From NCBI GenBank assembly GCA_033002965.1, contig JAURVB010006709.1, forward strand, positions 89,614 through 153,613: a stretch of DNA of 64,000 nucleotides, in the 5' to 3' direction. Shown here in pieces: positions 1 through 14,035 of this stretch (its first letter is position 1; the number at the start of each line of letters is the position of its first letter). This stretch comes from Piper betle. Its lineage: Eukaryota > Streptophyta > Magnoliopsida > Piperales > Piperaceae. A model generated the notes under the pieces. That model did no database searches and had not been told where the DNA came from. It saw only the letters and a program-made list of their open reading frames with translations. A program made the position numbers and the translations under genes.

Positions 1-105
1 ATAGCAAGCACTGAATATTACTGTAATTGCTGCTTAAGAAACAAGAAAGAGCTAAACAGCCGAAATAAAATTATCTATTCAACAAGCAGGCAGAGAATTT
101 CTTAC

Positions 106-2814
106 CACAAAGTACTGCGAGCAGACAGGACATTCATGAGGCTTGCCTTTTTCCAACCAAAACCACACAACATCATGCTCGTCTTCTGCAAGCTCAGTAA
201 GAAACATGTTCCAAAATGCATTAGAAAAACAGTCCAAGACTATAAACCTTGCAAAAATAAATAAAATAAAATAAAACGGCCAAGAACAGGAACAGCATGC
301 AGTAATTGACACATAAGAATAAAGGACCATACCGCCTTCACCTCCAGGACACCCTACAATTCTTTTGTCATAGTAAGATTGTATAACAGCAGGAGCTTCC
401 TGCAAAGAATGATTTGATAAATTAGAGATCATCTATGAGAAGTGAGAACTAACTGTATCAATATGCTCCTGAACAACCTTTTCTCACAAGTTTTACAATT
501 AAATGATAATAATCAATAAATCAACCTTTTTATGTAGAAACACAATACCAAAATATGATATTATCACAACTTTAAGCCACACCTTGCCTCTATCCGATTG
601 AAAAAAAGATCAAGCTAAAACAGACCACATTACAGAAAGAACAAAGCTCTCCTAAAAGTACAAAATTTTAATAAAGATGAAGTAGAGATTCCATTGCAAG
701 TAAAAAACAAATGCTTCAAAGTTGGAACTTTAGAAACAAATTACCAACAAGCAAAAGGTGTTACCAAACAGACTGAATAAAACCACAAAAAATGTGGAAA
801 TGGCTTTTCAACCACTCCATCCACTAAATGATCATCCCTGAACTGCATGTCTCATCAGATGTCATTAATATATAAGTAATTTATCAACAGAAACAATTCA
901 CTTTCATTATTGAACACCTCCATAAAATGTTATAAGATTCATCCATCCTAGAGCTCTCTATAGACATCAGGTGGAAGAGTCAACATAAAGGTAATTATTT
1001 GAGATCAAACGAAATACAAGGTGATGGGTTTTACTCTTAGTACTTCCACAATTTCTTTGAGCTATTTATTATTGAATTTGATCAACATTATATCCCTTTC
1101 TTTATCGTTTCAACCAAAAAAATTGCCAAACCCCACCCCAAAGGTAGGTAAAGAATCAAAAAATGATTCAATTATTATTACCACACAGAGGCTGCAATAT
1201 TCGCTGAGAAAAAAAGGAATAAACATCACTCTTTCCTGAAAAAAGTAAGACCTTGAGGATCTTGCATTCGACAGTACTACATTAACCAGAAAGCTTTTGG
1301 AGTTTGATCAAACTACCATTCAGAAATAGTGAACATAAACCTTTTTAGAGCATTTAACGTAATAGACAAAGACTTCAGTTGCTATATTACAATATAAAAT
1401 GATAAAGAGGGATGGCTTCCACAATCTAGTACCCAACCTCATGCAATAACAGAGAAAGACTGAAAGAGGATGCTAAATAATTATGTGATCAACACAACAA
1501 TTGCCTAAAGAAAGCACAAGCAGTTCAGTAAGGAAACTGCTTGAGGTGAAAAAGATAATTAAGGTCACAAGCACCTAAAGCAAAGAAAGGTGGTGCAAGA
1601 ATATCAGTAAAAATTTTAGTATAATCTAACTAAATTAAGGAAATAGAACTACAAGACAAACCAGTCATGGAAGGGAAAATTCCCCATTTCTGCAATTGCT
1701 AGGTGCTGTGGTAAGATACCAATGACAACTACCTTGAGCACAAACGGACGCACTAGAAACCACACTATATTAACTAAATGTTCGACATTGAAAGCAGTCA
1801 ATTAGCTCAGAGTAACATGGGTATTCAGCAACAAAAGAATGAAGTGATATAACCTAAAGACCATGCTAACCAGTGACAACTTAGCCCATTTCTGTTATTT
1901 GCTATGTGCTATATGTAATATATGAAGGATTAATAACTACACTGTGTGAAGACACATTCAAAGGACAGTTTATTAACTAAATGCTAAAAGCGGAAAATAG
2001 TTAATTATGCTCAGAGTAACATTGATATCAGTGTACAAAAGAGTGAAGTGATATTGCCTACACCAAGCTCAGCAGCTACATTTTAGCTGAGGTCGGATGA
2101 GTTGGCAACCTAAATTTCCTCATCACCCATCGAGTAATACTACCTTAAAATAAATTACAAAAGTTAATTCAGAGAAACAAAACTTGGTAAATTTTTCATT
2201 TGGCTGCGCACCTTGACACAATCCTAGAAAAAACTGAACTAAAACAAGAATAATCTGCAAGTCCAGCGAACGATACTCAGAACAAATGAAAAGGTAAACA
2301 AAATGTCAATTAGTAAGAGAAGGGTAAAAATTAAAAAAAAAAAGTTGGCAAGAGCATGCCTTGGTTCCGAAAGGACCAGCAGGTGCGTCCATGTCAAACC
2401 CTTTCTTCCCTACGATCAATCCACCAAACACAATACTTCATAAAAATGGCAACAGAAACCATGCAAAGCAAAAAAAAAAAAGCAATCAATTAGTTACCTC
2501 GAGCTCGGCCTCAAGCTCCTCCCTTTCGTGCCCAGTGGCGATTGGCATCACATCCTCAACCCTCTTCTTCCCCGGCGCCGGCACCCCCTCGTCTACCAAG
2601 AAAACAAAAAGAACGTGTTAACAACCCCACACAACACGAACCAAGCAAACACCACATAGAAAAGGATGGCCGGTGATCATTCACCGGCACCGGTGGAGAA
2701 GGACGGGAATGGATTCGTGATCAAGAAGCGCGGCGTCGGAGGCCGCCGGAGGTAGAGGGAGGACGATCGCCATGAAAGGGAGGCGGGGAAGGAATGGAGG
2801 CGCCTCCACCACAT
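106..2814 (-). CDS. COX5B: Cytochrome c oxidase subunit 5b, mitochondrial (5' part; last exon lies outside the window)
   Basis: Nuclear gene for the zinc-binding Vb/5b subunit of respiratory complex IV in the inner mitochondrial membrane. Exons read on the minus strand: 2814-2685, 2592-2498, 2409-2360, 399-333 and 185-106. Exon 1 gives a 43-residue Arg/Ser-rich start (MWWRRLHSFPASLS) typical of a mitochondrial presequence. Exon 2 carries VEDVMPIATGHEREELEAE, exon 3 FDMDAPAGPFGTK, exon 4 SYYDKRIVGCPGGEG, and exon 5 DEHDVVWFWLEKG followed by HECPVCSQYF, the family's zinc-site cysteines. A donor at 105-104 shows the gene continues beyond base 1. Intron 3 (400-2359) is long and starts with GC, not GT. 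Exon 3 is one base short of the expected frame at its acceptor (2410/2409); one extra G there restores it. Identity is secure; the frame defect is either an assembly error or a real lesion. Confidence 0.93.
1662..2068. repeat. Diverged tandem duplication (about 200 bp x 2) in COX5b intron 3
   Basis: Two adjacent stretches, about 1662-1862 and 1870-2068, share the same order of short blocks: CCATTTCTG, TATTAACTAAATG, GCTCAGAGTAACAT and GAAGTGATAT. Similarity is clear but imperfect, so the duplication is old. I see no coding content or transposon ends. Confidence 0.6.
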
Positions 2815-3587
2815 CCCTCTACCCAAAAAGTCTGCGTCTTCTTCTTCCACTTCGGTTCGTATTCGGACAAGAAAAATTGAAAAGTTCACTTTTTTACCGC
2901 AAATTATAATTTCTTAGGTATTGATTTAAATAAAAACATATATAATTTAATTCCAGTATATTTATCGGAGCAAACTGCTAGCTAATATTTTCATCAAACT
3001 AAGTAATAACCATTTATAATATAAAAGTTTTAATTTTAACATCATAAGTGTAATTATTAGTTGGCATAGACTTTATTTTATAGAAGAGGGAAAACATAAT
3101 TATAAATCTAGCAGGAACCTTAATAGAATTTATAAGATTGCATATCATGCGGGATTTTAACTAGTTTAAATAATAATTTATGTAAAACCACAATTTAAAT
3201 AGTTGAGTTGAATTCTAGTTTAATGCCACAGTAAGCGGCATAACCTGAGAGACACCAACACTGATGACGTTGCAAGCAGTTGACAACCGGAACTCGTCAA
3301 CGCTACCTTGTATTTTGACCATGAAGGAGCCTGGTTACTCTTTCGGATCCAATCACGTGAACTCGTCCTTTAGCTTGTCCTTTCACACAGACCAAATATA
3401 ACAAGCCTTCGGTAAAGAGATCTAAGTCTACAGATTCCGGACTGAATTAAAATAAAGCCGACCCACTAGAAAGTAAAACTCCAACTGCCATCGAGCTATT
3501 TAGAAAAAGTTCAGATCAAGTTTTAACTAAATAGCAAAAGCGAATCTCCTCAACAACCAATAACAGATGTATGCATCATGCACGCCT
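2815..3587. other. Intergenic: COX5b 5' UTR/promoter and cyclophilin 3' end
   Basis: About 770 bases lie between the cyclophilin stop codon and the COX5b start; both genes run on the minus strand. The part next to COX5b should hold its 5' UTR and promoter. The part next to 3588 should hold the cyclophilin 3' UTR. It is AT-rich and I see no other gene in it. Confidence 0.6.
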
Positions 3588-6500
3588 TCACCTTGGCGCT
3601 GAGTCAGGCGATCCTTCCCCATAGGAAACCAAACCAGCCATTCCTGGAGGGCTGCTGGAAGGGGAACCTGTCTTGTTCTCTTTGTTGCTTGATGGCTTGG
3701 GTGAGGGGGTGCCACCAGAGGACCTCGATTCAGATCTGCTCTTGCTTCTGCTCCTACTCCTGGATGGGGTTCTTCGTTTCTCTACCCACCCAGAGTCTCG
3801 TGGACCAAGTCTGGATCTCACCCGGTCCAATATAGGAGACCTATTGCGTACAGGGCTACGACTATAACCACCTCTATGCCGAGAGCGATATCCAACTGGG
3901 CTACGAGAAACACTCCGGCTCCTAGATCGGCTCCTGCGGCTCCTATACCTGAAGATATAGGGTACAAGTGGTTATAATTAAAATAAAAAAACATAAGGTT
4001 AGCAAACATATTTTATCATGGAAATCCCTTATGCTAGATAAAAAGAAACTACATAGAATTCAAGACAAAAAAAATGGTCCTCCAATACCCAAATCAGCAT
4101 TACACACCAATCTACTGCAAGACCTATTAAAATGCACAAATACCGCACATCATGCTTCTGAAAATACATGATGCTCATTTATTGGTCATTTTATCATTCT
4201 TGCATAGAAAGTAAAATTACTTCAAGAAGCAACAGCAGGCACATTTTCACGGCAATTTTGGCAAAGAATATTGCTCCCACTTGGACATGGCAAAATAATT
4301 GCTAGTTATAAACTACCCTATCAAAAGCCAAGATAACCTCAAGACAAACCTTGGTGGAGTTCTGCCCCTTGGTGGACTCCTGTAGCGCCTAGGTGGGGAG
4401 CGCTCTGAATAGCCTCTGTAGCTTGAGTATCTGCAGTGAAAAGGGACATTATATGGTGAATCAAAAACATAGTAGACAAAGCAGTTGTAAAATTCTCACC
4501 TATCATTTCTTCTGCCATAACGCCGTGATCTTACTGGAGAACGATCTGGGGATGGAGTTCGGTATTTACGAGCATACGAGTATCTTTCACTAAAGCCTCT
4601 TCCCCGTCTTATGCGCTTTGGTGAACCATCAGGTGAGACACTTCTTGACAAGCTTCTACGGTGGGGGGTTGGGGCTTTACGAAGACTTGGACTTTTTGAA
4701 TAATTGTCACGTCTGCCCCTACTGGGTGTCCAAACTGGGCTCCTACTAATTGGTCTCCTTGGAGGGGCTTGGACAGGGCTCCTGCTCATGCTTCTTCGAG
4801 AATGTCCTCTCACAGGGCTCCTGCTAATGGCCCTCCGCATCTGAGAAGATCGAGCTGGACTCCGACTAACTCTACGGGGAGGACTGCGGCTGATGGTTCT
4901 ATGCGATCTTGCTGAGCCCCTGCTGGTGCTTCTCTGTGGATGAACTCTTACTGGGCTCCTACTGATACTTCTAGAGGGACTTCTGCTTCTGCCACTTCTA
5001 GCTGGGCTCTGACTAAGATTCCTACTAATGCTGCCATGCTGAGGTTTAGAGCCAGGGCTTTGACTAGGAAGAGGACTCCCACTCACACTTTTTCTTTTGG
5101 GACTCAAACTTGGGCTTCTGCTTGTGCTTCTCTGTGGGCTGATGCTCATGCTTTTGCTCAGAGATCTTTTAGTACTCCCACTGGGGATCCTGCAAAGTCA
5201 CAGCCAGTCATAATTGTGCACAATGAATCACCACCCACACAACAGTTAATACTCAAAGGACCTTGATTTGTTTGGATGGCCATCATCACGTTGTCTATCA
5301 GATTTATCCTCTTCACCTATACCATTACTGCAAAGATCTCCATTTTCTGGACGAAATTCACCCTCCTCTTGCTTGAGTCGATCCATCTTCTCACCATTTC
5401 TCTGACGTTTCATGCTCGTTTCTTGAACCTCTATCACAGGTGATTGACCATCTGCCCCATAAAGAATATAATTGGATGACAAAAGAAGCTAAACATGAAA
5501 TTACAGAAAAAACATAACAGCATCTCACTGCACTGATTTCAAAGTACAAGATAATTGTGCAATCAGATCATAAAATTGCAGTCAAGAATTGACACAGATG
5601 CATGTGTGCAGAGACACACACGCAGGAAGGGGGCACAGAGAGGGAGGTAGTGATCATTAAGCCCCAAAATGAAGAAATTTGTCATTGGAAGAAAATAAAT
5701 AATAAACAGTCATGAACTACTGACAAACCAACCAACCAGGCACTAAACAAACTACCCATTGCTTATGAAAAATTGCCAAAGGTCAAGTGGCTAAGAACTA
5801 ACTTTGCATCAAAACTACAATCAATATAATCAACAAACCTCTAATGAGCAACAAATGTTCCACCATCATCACTGCCTTCAAAGAAGGGCCATAATTTCGA
5901 ATATTTACTGATCACAGAACCATGTCCAAATGAACTTTGATACATACACAAGCTAGAACCTCAAAACAATTTAGAAACCTTCTCCAAAAAGTAAGTTTCT
6001 TGTATAAATGCAACAATAACATTGGCAGTTGTCTATATTACAGAGGCACAACATAAAATAGCACTCATACAAGACAGAGATATTTGGCATTGGCAAGATG
6101 TCACAGGAATCCAACTTCTCACAGTAAACATCCCTGTAGAGTGCTTTCATAGGAGAGATGACGACTAACAGTTCATAAAATTCTACCATGACTAGAGAAT
6201 CAAGTGATTCTCTGGTCAAAAAATGCAGCCTACAACTGGGAGAGAGACCAGTCTTAGGCAACATGATGAAACTGAAGCTTCAATTCAAAATTTTACTTTA
6301 CAATAAACTAAATAAAGAAAAATTAAAGGGCATGCAATGCAACCAAGAAGAGGGAGTCAAGTCTTCGTACAATTCTCATAAAAAAGATGTCCAGTACGAT
6401 TAGAGCACAATCATTGGCCAGCTGCAAGTGGGATATTCAGACAAGAGAACAATTAAAGAACTTAGCATATGCTATCAATATATTCTTTTAAGTTTTACCT

Positions 6501-9500
6501 AACATACCTTCCAATCCTCCATCCTTGATATCAGGAATCTGAGATCAGAATATAACAATTTGTCTATTTAGTTTTTCAAACCTACATTAGTGTTTGATAA
6601 ATGGAACTATGGTAAATTTAAAGTATTGGAAAACAAACATATGTATATAAAGAAAAAAGCAGATCAGAGAGTTCAACCCACCCTGTTGGCAACCCCTTCT
6701 CAAAACAGAAAGTACTTTATGGAGACAAGTAAGGACCTCATCCACGCTGCTAAGACATGAGATGTACATGACACCTTAATAAGTTAACCAGTATACAACA
6801 ACCTCTCAGTTGTAAAATATATTAACTTCCTCAATAATAACTCATACAGACAATAACTACAAATCAAAATAGATTTATCCAAAATAAAAATAAAATAAAA
6901 ACAAACAAACAAACAATGACAACAAGAAAATTTTAGTATCAATTGACACCTTGACAGAAATAACTTAATCCTCATTAGACATTTAGCAGTCAAAAAGAAA
7001 CACAACTATCAATAAAATCATAACACAAAAAAGAAAAAAACAACTGATAAATAAAGAAAACACTAACCTGCTAGCTTTGATGTGTTCTTGGATTTTTTAG
7101 CACGTGCACATATGTCACTTCCCTCATCCTCCGAGCCACTTCCACTGGAGCCGCCATCAGTATCGCTGGAGCTGTCCAAGGCCCTAAAAACCAATAGAAT
7201 ACACTCTCAATACAAGTTATACGAAGAATATCAACATGTTAATTTCACGAAAAGCAAACGTACTTTAAAAAATTGTAACCACCACAACTAGCAAACATAA
7301 ATGCATGCATCTGCAGTAAAATAAGAGAGAGAAAACTACAGATCCCAACCAAAACATATGATACCATAATAGAAGCCCACAAAACTGAACTTAACATTTC
7401 TTGGAACTTAACACAATACCACCTGATCTGAGGAGAGGGGTTATAACGGCTCAATTTGACAAGGCTTTACTGATATCGAATTTGGTTCATTCAAAGTTGC
7501 AGCAGATTGAGTTTTCAGACAAGGGCAAGACAAGAAAAGCCTTGTACATATGAATTAATTTCATCTACTATTTCCTAAAAATGCTTTTAGTATATTGTTC
7601 GAATAAAATAGAATAAAGCATAAAAAATAATAATAGAAAAGATCAATTACTCATCATTATCATCTAAATCAAACGTCAGTTATGCCAGCATTAACATGAA
7701 AAATTTGTAATCAACAGATAGGGTATGTAAGAAAGAAATGATGCAAAAAACAGATTGATAAATTTGAGTATCCAATGTTGTCATTAATCAAAGTCTCAAA
7801 AAAGGGGTCAGTAGTATGAATTTCAGACCTCGTTAACTATCATCAACCTTTTATAAATTATCATTAAGAACCTCATAAAACTTATTGGATAGGATTCACG
7901 AGATGAATGTTGCTTGAGAAATATTATTTAAATCATCCACTACGAGGTGGTTTAAAAAACAATAATGTTTACAAACAAATTTTCAATACTAAAAAATATA
8001 TATAACATAGAATATTACCGCCTACTGCTTCTCAGCTAAGCTATGCCTAAGAACTCTTGGCATGAGCTTGGCTGGACATGCGACAATTTGATTCACAAGT
8101 TATCTCCATACATAAAGGATTGTCACGCTCCGAAAACAATGATTTGAATTGAAAGGGCAATAGAAGAGAATCAAGACTAGCTGTGTAGAAATATGAGTGT
8201 GAGCATAGCAAACAAATTGAGAGCAAGTTTATATCATAACACAAATCCAAAATAAATACAAAGAAGAAAGAAAACAAGAGAAAACGGAATAATAATAATA
8301 AACGGAGATTCAATTATCCAGTAAAATGCACTTGATGCAAGCCAAGTCATAAAACGTCAGTAAGTATAAGTAGCTCAGTTGCTTTTGACTAATAATGATT
8401 ATTATCATCAAGACTGCTTCAATAATCAGCACAAAGATCATGAAAATATTGTCTAACCACCCGAAAAATCAAAAGCTGCTATTAATACTGAGATGAGACA
8501 TAAAGAGAACAGAAGCAAAGGCACTTAGAACTCACTTTTTCGTTTTACGTCTTGATTTGCGATCACGCCTTCTACGTTTTTCTCGCGCCTTCTGTCCTTC
8601 CGTTTTTTCTCACGACGGTGTTTCTCTCTCTTGGAAGATTTTTTTCTCCTTTTGCGTTTGTCATCACTGGAGGAGCTAAAATCTGACAACGAGGATGAAT
8701 ATGAATCAGACTCACTATCAGAATCAGACGTATCATTCTCTGTATCAGATGTGTCGGACTCAGATGAATAATATCGTCTTCTCTTCTTTCTTCTGTCTTT
8801 TGATGACTTCTTGTGCTTTCCCTTTCGGCATTCTGTACGGCCATCATCATCAGAGATGTCGTTTCCTCTCAACTTGTTTGACTTCTTTTTTCTGTCCCAA
8901 ATGGAAGAAATTTATAGTACAAATTCGCGGTCGGCAAAATTAAAATAAAAAATTAAAAAGAGATTTTAACTATATTTTATAATCGTTCATTGAAATTTTG
9001 AGCTTAAAACACAAGTAATGTGTCTTTAAACCAACAAACAAAAAAGAAAATGCAGTCCCTACATAAATGAGAATGAATGGAACTAGTCAAGTTTCAGGTG
9101 ATATATTCCACTAAAACCAATGTTAGTTGCACTCTTACATATTTCAGCTCACAACATTTATATTTTTAAATTATCATAACGGTAAAAGACAAAGTAGACA
9201 AACAAATACATCACCCATGCCTCATGTTGATCATCCAACCATACGAATTACACGAAAGCTAATACGCATGGATTATCTCCCAAACGATGCCTCATCTGAG
9301 TATGATAACAACACCTAACAGTCATAATTTGTATATCTGCAAATTTGCATTATTTGGACTAGAAGTTGGCGGTCATAGGATTGATACTCACAGAATAAAC
9401 AGTCCATTTTAGTGTCTGTTTCCAACCATCAAATTGTAGAAAATGCGCAAATATGTTATTATATAAAAAATGCCACAAACAAAAATAACTAAAGCTATTT

Positions 9501-12500
9501 GCTAAAAACAAACATGATCGGCGACTCCATTTCATTGTAGGTATAAAGGCTGCATAAAGGATTGTGTCCATGCAAACCTTCAAACACAAAGAATTGATGA
9601 GACAGAATTTAGGGAGAACTTGAAGTCTCGTTGCTTGACCATAAAAACAGAATAATCGAATTCTTCTCTAAAATCTGAAAAGTCAAGTGGGAAGGGGAAA
9701 CAATGTAAATACCACCCCTGGAGGCAGCTACACCTTGACTTTTATCATCAACTTCTCCACAATTAACAATCTTCACAGGAACAATAGGTTTGTTCTTTTT
9801 GCTTTCAGTTTCCACAGATTCCATCTTCTTCAGTGTTTCCTGTCCTTCCAGAAGCTTTCCAAACACGACATGCTTCCTGGACATTTTAACAAAAAAAAAA
9901 ACCTTCTTAAGACACCAATTAACCTAGACATTAATGAATTGGCAAAGGGTGCAGCAGCAATCTTGAATGCAGAAACCAACCCATCAAGATGAGGTGTTCG
10001 TTTGAACGTAATAAAGAACTGTGAACCATTGGTGTTTGGACCAGCATTTGCCATGGATAAAAGACCAGGCCCATCATGGAGCATCTTAAAGTTTTCATCT
10101 GTATAAAAATTAAAAACATTAAAAAATGGCAAATTAACAGTAATCAGTTACACACATAAGAAAACAAAGAAATGCATGGATGGATTGATGGAAAGTGAAA
10201 AGAATCTTTATGATTCAAATATAACTTAAATCTTATTATCAAGCAGAAAAGGGAAACAAGATCTGTGTGCCCAGGGCACATAATGATGGATTGTACGAAA
10301 ATGATGACCAATGACAAGGGAAACCAAAGTAAGAAAAATCTTGACATAACCAAATAAAAGGACTTAAATCACAAATAAACCACAGATATCAAGAAATTGA
10401 AGAAGCATTATTGACGAATCTTGCTCAGCTGTAGATCGTATGATACATCCAGACATCTACCATAAATTCGGTCCAAGATCTTCTATCCTCGGTATAAAAC
10501 TCATGTTCATCATGTGTCTACCGAAATTATTTGAGTTAGCAACACAGGTTTTTTTTTTTTGGGTCATCCCTCCCAATTGTAAAACACACAAATGATGAAA
10601 CATTCTCACATCATCCAATTGATTACAATCATTATGGTACTTTTTGAATTTTGTATCTTGAATTTTGAATTCTATTAATGACAACTCCAATGTACCCAAC
10701 CTCACATACTACTATCATGATTTCATATCAGAACATCAACCTTTAATCATAAAATTGATAATCAATTTTTTTAAAAAAATGAAATTCTTTCTGATCCCCC
10801 CAACATGCCAAATCGATGGCAAAGGCTTCACGTATGTCCTCCACAGACATACAAGCAAAAATGCAAGGCCTTCGTAATTTCGTATAATAATCAAGGGTAA
10901 TGACACTACTCTTCACAAATAAGCAGCCATCCAAAACCAATACAAATGATTAAAATTGAATTGATCCACTAGTAAAAAGTGAAACACATTCAAGACCATC
11001 CACATCTTCCTTTGCGAGACTTTGGGCTTAAACAAGCCTTTCAATAAAATACAAAAACAACTCAATCACAGTCTGAACAAAAGAAGCACTGAATACAAAT
11101 GCGCCTTTCGATATAAAAATTCACTAATCAGAAAATACAACAAAATCTAACCCGCAAACTTCCCTCCATAAATGCATTCTCCGCCAGTGCCTGAATGTTG
11201 AAAGTGAAGAAAATCAGTATATTCATGTTAAACCATCAGATAAGAAAACTAAAATGGAATGCTTCAAAGACGCTATCCTAAGACGCGATGTTTGACTGAC
11301 TGATAAATGACTTGCTCTGATAACTCAAGCCATAAGCCTATATAACAAATAGTCCAGCTTGAGAATTGAATTCACGTAGAAACAAAGGATTTTCTGACTG
11401 AAATTTGCATCCACATGAAAGCATGAGAGTCTCACTTCTGGGCAACATAACAAAGAGATCAACTTCTCCATTAATTCACTGTCAATCTAGCAGCTAGGTA
11501 GTGAAAATGAATTCTAACCTATAAATTTCAATGGCACACATAACCTTAACCATCCTCACTCGACTAGCTAGCCACTATTTCAATTTACACAAAAATTACA
11601 TCAATGCACCGAGCACTACAATCTAATACTGGGAGGAAAATTACAATATGGATCCCAATACTCTCACAAACATGCCAATCACAATATGGGTCCTAATACC
11701 CTTCATTAAACTCAAGTCGCGCCTAACAAGAAAAAGGAGGCTACCAATACTATATAACGAATATTTTATAAGCAACTAAAGATCAGAAAGCAGAAATAAG
11801 CACAATATGGTAGATTCAATGTACATACCATCTCTCCTTGAAAAGTCACCACCCTGAAAATAAAAAGAAAAGATAAAACTAATTAACAACCAACAAGAAA
11901 AACTAAACAGATTCTGCCACTTATAGAATTTTCAAGGTAAATCATTAAAACTAGATCAAAATTATAAAAGCAAAGCCTTAAAATGTATATCACAATAAAA
12001 AAAAAGCTTTTGTGATCACCAACCCCGTAGTCCGTAACAAAATAAGGAAAGCACACACCAAAAGAACTAATTGAAGTGCATAGGAAAAAAGAAACACAAA
12101 CTACACAGGTATAACTTGACATCATAAAGGCAAGCCATAAATTGAGGAATCATATAACACATGCCTGTGCCATAAATCCTTTAATAACCCGATGAAAAAT
12201 GCTTCCCTTAAAATGAAGAGGCTTTCCAGTAGTTAATCCAACACCCTTTTCACCTGCTGATAAAATAATGGTCATGCAATGGATACCAAAATTTAATAAA
12301 AATTAAAACTGAGCTTTCACAAAACGCAAGTAACAGTGGCAATGAAGTGTGAGAAGACAATCGATAACAAAATAATAATAAATGTGCAAGCTAGTGCGAT
12401 CTGCATCAAAACTAGAATTCACGTAAAAAGAAGCTTCCAATCTGAACAGAGCATTCTAGCTGAGCAAACAACATAAAATTCACTTCAATGGGTAAAAAGA

Positions 12501-12938
12501 CTTATTATAAATTTATTGGTACATAAGATAGCCATAGGAACCAAATTTCAAAGAAATCAAAACTAAAATTTTTAACCAAACACACTCAAGAAAGTATATG
12601 TTTCCTATTGGTAAATAAAGAGATGAACAGTTGGTGGCTTGATGCAACTGAAAAACCACAAATGGTGGAAAAAAATACCTGTGCATAAAGCACGGAAGTT
12701 CTCTGCAGTCTTTGGAACAACATTTGAAAATAGCTGCAAACAAGTAGATCACAGATTAGTAGTCCAAAAGAGCAACGTTTAAAATAGCAACACACAGCAT
12801 GTGGTACAACCAAATTAACCAGATCATTCATTGTGCAGAAGAGTAAACAACATAATCTACCTCAAAAGTCATTCTTTCGGCAGGATCCCCATCAATGGAC
12901 ACATCCAGAAAAACCACAGTGTTTTTATCCTTAGCCAT
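3588..12938 (-). CDS. Peptidyl-prolyl cis-trans isomerase with RS domain (CYP63/CYP95-type SR cyclophilin)
   Basis: Nuclear cyclophilin expected to act with SR proteins at the spliceosome. Exons: 12938-12861, 12733-12679, 12253-12165, 11853-11829, 11190-11152, 10098-9981, 9876-9734, 8891-8536, 7183-7068, 5451-5262, 5190-4500, 4430-4350 and 3948-3588; roughly 780 residues. The isomerase domain fills about residues 7-170: [11 protein letters not shown] (Arg66, Phe71, Gln74), NGSQFF (Gln122, Phe124) and KHVVFG (His137). The position of cyclophilin A Trp121 is His132, which is expected to weaken cyclosporin binding. Downstream are a Lys-rich and Ser/Asp-rich acidic stretch, then dozens of SRSP/RSPxR repeats up to the stop. 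Intron 3 has a GC donor (12164-12163). Exon 8 shows two one-base frame problems at A runs (8891-8886 and about 8565). Family is certain; exact exon 8 borders are tentative. Confidence 0.93.
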
Positions 12939-14035
12939 GATGATTTTGCGCCACTAGAAACAATTACTCAAGCATCAGAAGTAACCTGCACCAACAAAAG
13001 GACAAAAAAATGAAAAATCATAGTTAAAGCATAAAAAATGCACACCGTACTTCATTTTCCACACATTCATCAACGTTCCTAACACTCCATCCATTCAACC
13101 AGCACAAAGATACAAGCTAAACTGTAAACCACCCCTGGGCTCCCCAGGAAAACCCACCACCACCGCTGCTGCCAAATACCACAAGATCCACACAAAATAA
13201 AACCCACGCAACCCAGAACTCTCAACAACCACCACCCAATCATCAAACCCCTTCCTGACAGTTGCACAAACCATGGGAGCACGAACAGCCCCAAACACAA
13301 CAAAATCACGCAAAATAAACATGAATAACAACAAAAGAACCCTGATCATCAGCAACCACCACCGTCACCCAACGGTCAAACCCCTTTAGCCATCAATTAC
13401 AGCACACGGTGCAAGTGCGAAACAAAACACGTACCAACAAATCCATCGCACAAACAAGAAGAACCCAAAAAAAATGTCACAACTAGATCCAGAAAGCAGT
13501 CCAAACACACCCAGCCCCTCGTCCAACCCCGGAGCTAGACTATCGCAAGCATTATTATTCTAAAAAAATACATAAAATTCACCACAAACACCTCAAGCGT
13601 CCCTCGAATATAGACATTGAAAAACTATCATGCAACATCAACTAACCCAATCCCCCAACACCCCTCAACCGCAACCCAAAACCCTAACCCCTGACACCAC
13701 CACCACCACCAGAACCCCAAAATACCACAAGATCCACACAAAGCAAGCCAAGAACAACCAACCCAGCACCCTCAAACAAAACCACCACCCCCCAACCATC
13801 GAACCCCATTTCCAGGCAATTACCACGAACAGCGCGAAGCCCGATCACTCCATCAAATTCGCAGCACGAAGATCAAGAATCAGCAAAGATCACAACAAGA
13901 TTGAAACGGATCGGAGTCGATACAAGGGTATACGGAAGGGGGAAAGCTAGGGTTTTACCTTTGGGGGCGTGGCGGTCGAGCAGCTCGGCGAGTACTATCA
14001 CAAAACCTAGTTATCGAGGCATTGGTCTCCTCCTT
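12939..14035 (-). promoter_or_regulatory. 5' UTR exons, leader intron and proximal promoter of the SR cyclophilin
   Basis: Minus-strand leader sequence just before the ATG begins after an acceptor near 12987. A donor AAAG|GTAAAACC near 13958 marks the end of an upstream non-coding exon that starts around 14,030. The intron between them is about 970 bases and C/A-rich on the plus strand. A leader intron is common in plant housekeeping genes. Borders are inferred from consensus only. Confidence 0.5.
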
